This document shows positions 61,593-64,000 of a stretch of 64,000 bases of DNA, piece by piece (the stretch's first letter is position 1; each line of letters opens with the position of its first letter). A program made the translations under genes and the position numbers. This stretch comes from Acidobacteriota bacterium (GTDB lineage: Bacteria; Acidobacteriota; Holophagae; Acanthopleuribacterales; Acanthopleuribacteraceae), in NCBI GenBank assembly GCA_020637335.1, contig JACJWC010000005.1, positions 124,001-188,000 of the forward strand, in the 5' to 3' direction. The notes below the pieces were generated by a model, which saw only the letters and a list, made by a program, of their open reading frames with translations, was not told the origin of the DNA and searched no databases.

Positions 61593-62240
61593 ATGCACCT
61601 ACTTGGAATCTTTAAGGGCCAGCCAATCATGGCTGGCCTGTTCCTGATAAGCGCCATTGCCTATCTGGTCATGCCCGCTGACCTTTCTCCCGGCGCCATG
61701 GTTTTTCTCAAACCCATGCCCGTGGTGCTCCTGTCCCTTAGTCTGCGCCTGAAACGCGGGTTTCATCCCCTATTTTTTGGCCTTTGGTTTTCGGCACTTG
61801 GCGATATTTTTTTGCTGAACAAAGCTCAATTCTTCTTATTGGGAATGGGGGCGTTTGCCCTTGCCCATCTCCTCTACATCGCCTTTTTTTGGCTCGTATT
61901 AAAACAAAAAATCTGGATTTTGCTCTGGCCTTTCGCAGCCTGGGCAATAGGCCTCCTAACCTGGCTCTGGCCCGGTTTGGGCGAGATGCGCATTCCGGTC
62001 TGTGTGTATGGCAGTCTTTTGTGCAGCATGATGTGGTTGGCGGCTTCCTGGGCCTGGGCTCGCCCGCGCAAAACCTGGCCTTTCGCCCTGCTCGGCGGCT
62101 TGTGTTTCGGCATTTCGGATTCTCTTCTTGCCATCGCGCTCTTTAAAACCGATTTTGCAGGTAGTAACTTGGCCATCATGCTGACCTATTGGCTCGGCCA
62201 GTGGGGCATAACATCTGCAGGAGCAAGCGATGAAAGGTGA
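61593..62240 (+). CDS. YhhN-family lysoplasmalogenase-like membrane protein
   Basis: About 215 residues with eight hydrophobic helices. The family motif FSALGDIFLL (about 65-75) and the second acidic site GGLCFGISDSLLAI (about 170-185) give the two Asp that form the active site of TMEM86/YhhN enzymes, which cleave the vinyl-ether bond of lysoplasmalogens. The start is uncertain: the ATG at 61593 has no strong site, and the alternative at 61629 lies in a hairpin. It overlaps the next gene by 11 bases. Confidence 0.88.
   Translation: MHLLGIFKGQPIMAGLFLISAIAYLVMPADLSPGAMVFLKPMPVVLLSLSLRLKRGFHPLFFGLWFSALGDIFLLNKAQFFLLGMGAFALAHLLYIAFFWLVLKQKIWILLWPFAAWAIGLLTWLWPGLGEMRIPVCVYGSLLCSMMWLAASWAWARPRKTWPFALLGGLCFGISDSLLAIALFKTDFAGSNLAIMLTYWLGQWGITSAGASDER
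61617..61638 (+). repeat. Perfect 9-bp hairpin at the start of the yhhN-like gene
   Basis: GGCCAGCCA, loop ATCA, TGGCTGGCC. It lies 27 bases after the TonB receptor stop codon and across the second possible start codon of the next gene. There is no T run, so it is not a standard terminator; it may reduce translation of the downstream genes. Confidence 0.5.
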
Positions 62241-63477
62241 GCTGATCTCCCTCGCCATCCCCTTCTTTTTTGTCCTGATTTTAGTGGAGTGGGCCGCCAG
62301 CGCCCTGCTGAAACGCAAGGTCTATCGGCTCAACGATTCGCTCAATGATTTGAGTTGCGGCATCCTGCAACAACTGCTCGAACTCTTCATCAAGGGCGCG
62401 CTGTTTGGCGGTTATGTTTTGATCTGGGAATTTGCCCGAGTTCAAACCATTGAAGCTAGCAGCTGGTGGGTATGGGTGCTGTGTTTCCTACTCGTCGATT
62501 TAATCTATTACTGGTTTCACCGGCTCAGCCATGAAGTGAACTTCCTGTGGGCGGCCCACGTCGTCCATCACCAAAGCGAAGAGTACAACCTGACGGTTGC
62601 GTTGCGCCAAAGTGCTTTTCAAGGTCTCTTTTCCTGGTTCTTTTACATTCCCTTGGCCATTTTGGGCTTTCACCCATTGGTTTTTGTCACCTGCAGCGCC
62701 ATCAATACACTCTACCAGTTCTGGATCCACACGCGTCTGGTTGGGAAAATGGGCCCTTTCGAATGGCTGTTTAACACACCATCCCACCACCGGGTCCACC
62801 ACGGCAGAAACCCACAATACATCGATCGCAACCATGCCGGAACATTGATTATCTGGGACAAAATCTTTGGCACGTTTGAACCCGAAGGCGAACCCGTAGT
62901 CTATGGCATTACCAAACCACTGGCTTCCTGGAACCCTCTGCAAGCCAACGTACAAACCTGGCAGGAACTCGCCCAACAAGCTGCCGAATATCCAAAGCTA
63001 TGGGACAAAATCCGCGTTTTTCTCAAACCGCCCGGTTGGCGGCCCAAGGCCTTTGGCGGCAAGCAATACGCACCGCCCATTCGGCCCGTAGAAGTTCAAA
63101 AATTTGGCACGGCCCTCAAAAAACCTTATCAAATCTACCTTTTTGCTCAGCTCGTCTTGTTGCTGGGTCATACCAGCCTGTTCCTCTTTTCCAGCCCTCA
63201 CTTGGATGGTAAAGCCCAAACGCTTCATGCGCTGTGGGTAGTGTTCAGCCTGCTCAACCTGGGTTGGATCGCGGAGGGGCGCCGCTGGGCCATGCGTCTG
63301 GAAGGCGTTCGTTTCATTGCCGTGTTGGGCCTATATTTTTATGCGCCATTCACCCTCATTCCCCTCGTTTGGGGTCAAATTGGGGCTGGTTTATGGGCAC
63401 TCGGATCGTGTACATTCCTGCTCTGGCAAAGAAGTTCAACACAAAAGCCAAGCCCGCTCTTACAGGAGGTCGTATGA
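62230..63477 (+). CDS. Fatty acid hydroxylase superfamily protein, alkylglycerol-monooxygenase-like
   Basis: 415 residues. The eight-His diiron pattern is visible as HRLSH, HVVHH and HHRVHH, between about four hydrophobic helices, followed by NRNHAGTLIIWDKIFGTF, typical of AGMO/TMEM195 and sterol desaturase relatives. The length (about 400-445) and the long C-terminal membrane region resemble alkylglycerol monooxygenase rather than C5 sterol desaturase. AGMO breaks the ether bond of alkylglycerols using tetrahydrobiopterin. It overlaps the yhhN-like gene by 11 bases and the next gene by four. Confidence 0.85.
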   Translation: MKGELISLAIPFFFVLILVEWAASALLKRKVYRLNDSLNDLSCGILQQLLELFIKGALFGGYVLIWEFARVQTIEASSWWVWVLCFLLVDLIYYWFHRLSHEVNFLWAAHVVHHQSEEYNLTVALRQSAFQGLFSWFFYIPLAILGFHPLVFVTCSAINTLYQFWIHTRLVGKMGPFEWLFNTPSHHRVHHGRNPQYIDRNHAGTLIIWDKIFGTFEPEGEPVVYGITKPLASWNPLQANVQTWQELAQQAAEYPKLWDKIRVFLKPPGWRPKAFGGKQYAPPIRPVEVQKFGTALKKPYQIYLFAQLVLLLGHTSLFLFSSPHLDGKAQTLHALWVVFSLLNLGWIAEGRRWAMRLEGVRFIAVLGLYFYAPFTLIPLVWGQIGAGLWALGSCTFLLWQRSSTQKPSPLLQEVV

Positions 63478-64000
63478 AGTTTCTGGCTGCCTATTTCCTC
63501 ATGGCCCTGATCGCGGCAGGCCTGATTTTCGGCTCATGGGGCATTTGGTCCGGGCCCTTGGTCGTTTTGATGCTTCATCCGCTGTTTGACCGTTTGGTGG
63601 GACCTGAACATAGCTCAACACCCAGCGCCAAAGGCGTTGCCAACAGCTTGTTATGGCTGCTGCTCCCAGTTGAAATGCTCTTGGTTGGCTACACCATCAG
63701 CGCGTATGCCCACGCGCCTATTTGGGTTTGCCTCGCCTGTGGGCTCTCGCTCGGCATGATTACCGGCGGAATAGGGATTACGGGCGCACACGAACTCATC
63801 CATCGCCGCAGCGCCTGGCAGCGCAGTTTGGGTATTGGCCTCTTGATGCTGGTTGGCTACGGCCATTTTCGCATCGAACATGTCTACGGTCACCACGCTC
63901 GGGTCGCAACACCTGAAGATCCAGCATCTGCCCAACGCGGTCATACGCTTTACCGGTTCTGGGTTCGCAGCCTAATCGGTAGTTTCACTCACGCTTGGCG
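63474..64000 (+). CDS. AlkB-like membrane hydroxylase, 5' part (runs off the window)
   Basis: At least 175 residues, open to the end of the window. The start is an ATG at 63474 behind AGGAGGTC and overlaps the previous gene (ATGA). Four hydrophobic helices precede the first His box TGAHELIHRR, and the second box EHVYGHHARVATPEDPAS matches alkane 1-monooxygenase (EHNRGHHRxVATPxDPAS). The third His box lies beyond the window. It resembles AlkB or the related xylene/alkane hydroxylases and probably oxidises an alkyl chain. Confidence 0.88.
   Translation, partial: MKFLAAYFLMALIAAGLIFGSWGIWSGPLVVLMLHPLFDRLVGPEHSSTPSAKGVANSLLWLLLPVEMLLVGYTISAYAHAPIWVCLACGLSLGMITGGIGITGAHELIHRRSAWQRSLGIGLLMLVGYGHFRIEHVYGHHARVATPEDPASAQRGHTLYRFWVRSLIGSFTHAW

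Noticed and set aside
62230..63477. Sterol C5-desaturase or beta-carotene hydroxylase
   Set aside because: The length and the long C-terminal membrane part fit alkylglycerol monooxygenase better, although the superfamily His boxes are shared.

Overview
The window is a gene-dense bacterial chromosome segment of moderate G+C. It has about 54 protein-coding genes, very short intergenic gaps, and no insertion sequences, phage genes, rRNA or CRISPR array that I can see. The organism is Gram-negative: there is a TonB-dependent receptor, a polysaccharide-type ABC exporter and several secreted or lipoprotein products. It is rich in signalling proteins: diguanylate cyclases, hybrid histidine kinases, a beta-propeller sensor kinase and a Ser/Thr kinase-AAA-TPR protein. 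That style is typical of Acidobacteriota (for example Holophagae) or myxobacteria/deltaproteobacteria. I infer such a lineage but cannot place it from this sequence alone. Many genes appear to start with TTG or GTG behind strong Shine-Dalgarno sequences.

Layout. 1-7 kb: a gene end cut by the window edge, a small Cys-rich protein, a degenerate GHKL-like protein, rplI, a calcium-binding-like protein, azlCD with its divergent MocR-type regulator, and a GGDEF protein. 7-15 kb: dnaE, an unknown membrane-anchored protein and a FIST-domain protein paired with a hybrid histidine kinase. 15-18 kb: an RNA-repair control locus (rtcR, sigma-54 promoter, structured and tRNA-like RNA, slipin). 18-34 kb: a REC-Hpt-REC-REC-GGDEF protein, carbonic anhydrase, an M16 protease pair, a propeller sensor kinase, proline dehydrogenase, a possible RelA/SpoT-fold protein, a DedA-like protein, fdhD, a molybdopterin oxidoreductase and ttcA. 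34-49 kb: Ser/Thr kinase-AAA-TPR, acyl-CoA dehydrogenase, MATE exporter, low-MW phosphatase, yhhQ-type transporter, S41 protease, lipoprotein, dusA, galE, a cytidylate-kinase-like protein, an acyl-CoA synthetase and a Ca/Na antiporter. 49-54 kb: rtcBA, a secreted protein, msrA and a dihaem cytochrome c. 54-59 kb: an ABC exporter, a cupin, a RuBisCO-like protein, speE and speD. 59-64 kb: a TonB receptor and a probable ether-lipid/alkyl-chain oxidation cluster.

The main discovery candidate is a split RtcR regulon. rtcR (CARF domain plus sigma-54 activator) lies divergent to a long non-coding leader and a slipin gene. The leader has a sigma-54 promoter, a hairpin-rich RNA, and a tRNA-like element with good D, anticodon and T arms but a mostly unpaired acceptor stem. 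rtcBA lies about 34 kb away and has a sigma-54 promoter almost identical to the slipin one. About 90-120 bp upstream of both promoters sits an array of GATA(A)ATT-like units phased at 10-12 bp. I propose this as the RtcR enhancer.

The second system is the speD-speE-RuBisCO-like-cupin run. Polyamine synthesis makes methylthioadenosine, and a RuBisCO-like isomerase with a cupin lyase matches the MTA-isoprenoid shunt known from Rhodospirillum rubrum. The third is the lysoplasmalogenase / alkylglycerol-monooxygenase-like / AlkB-like run at the right edge.
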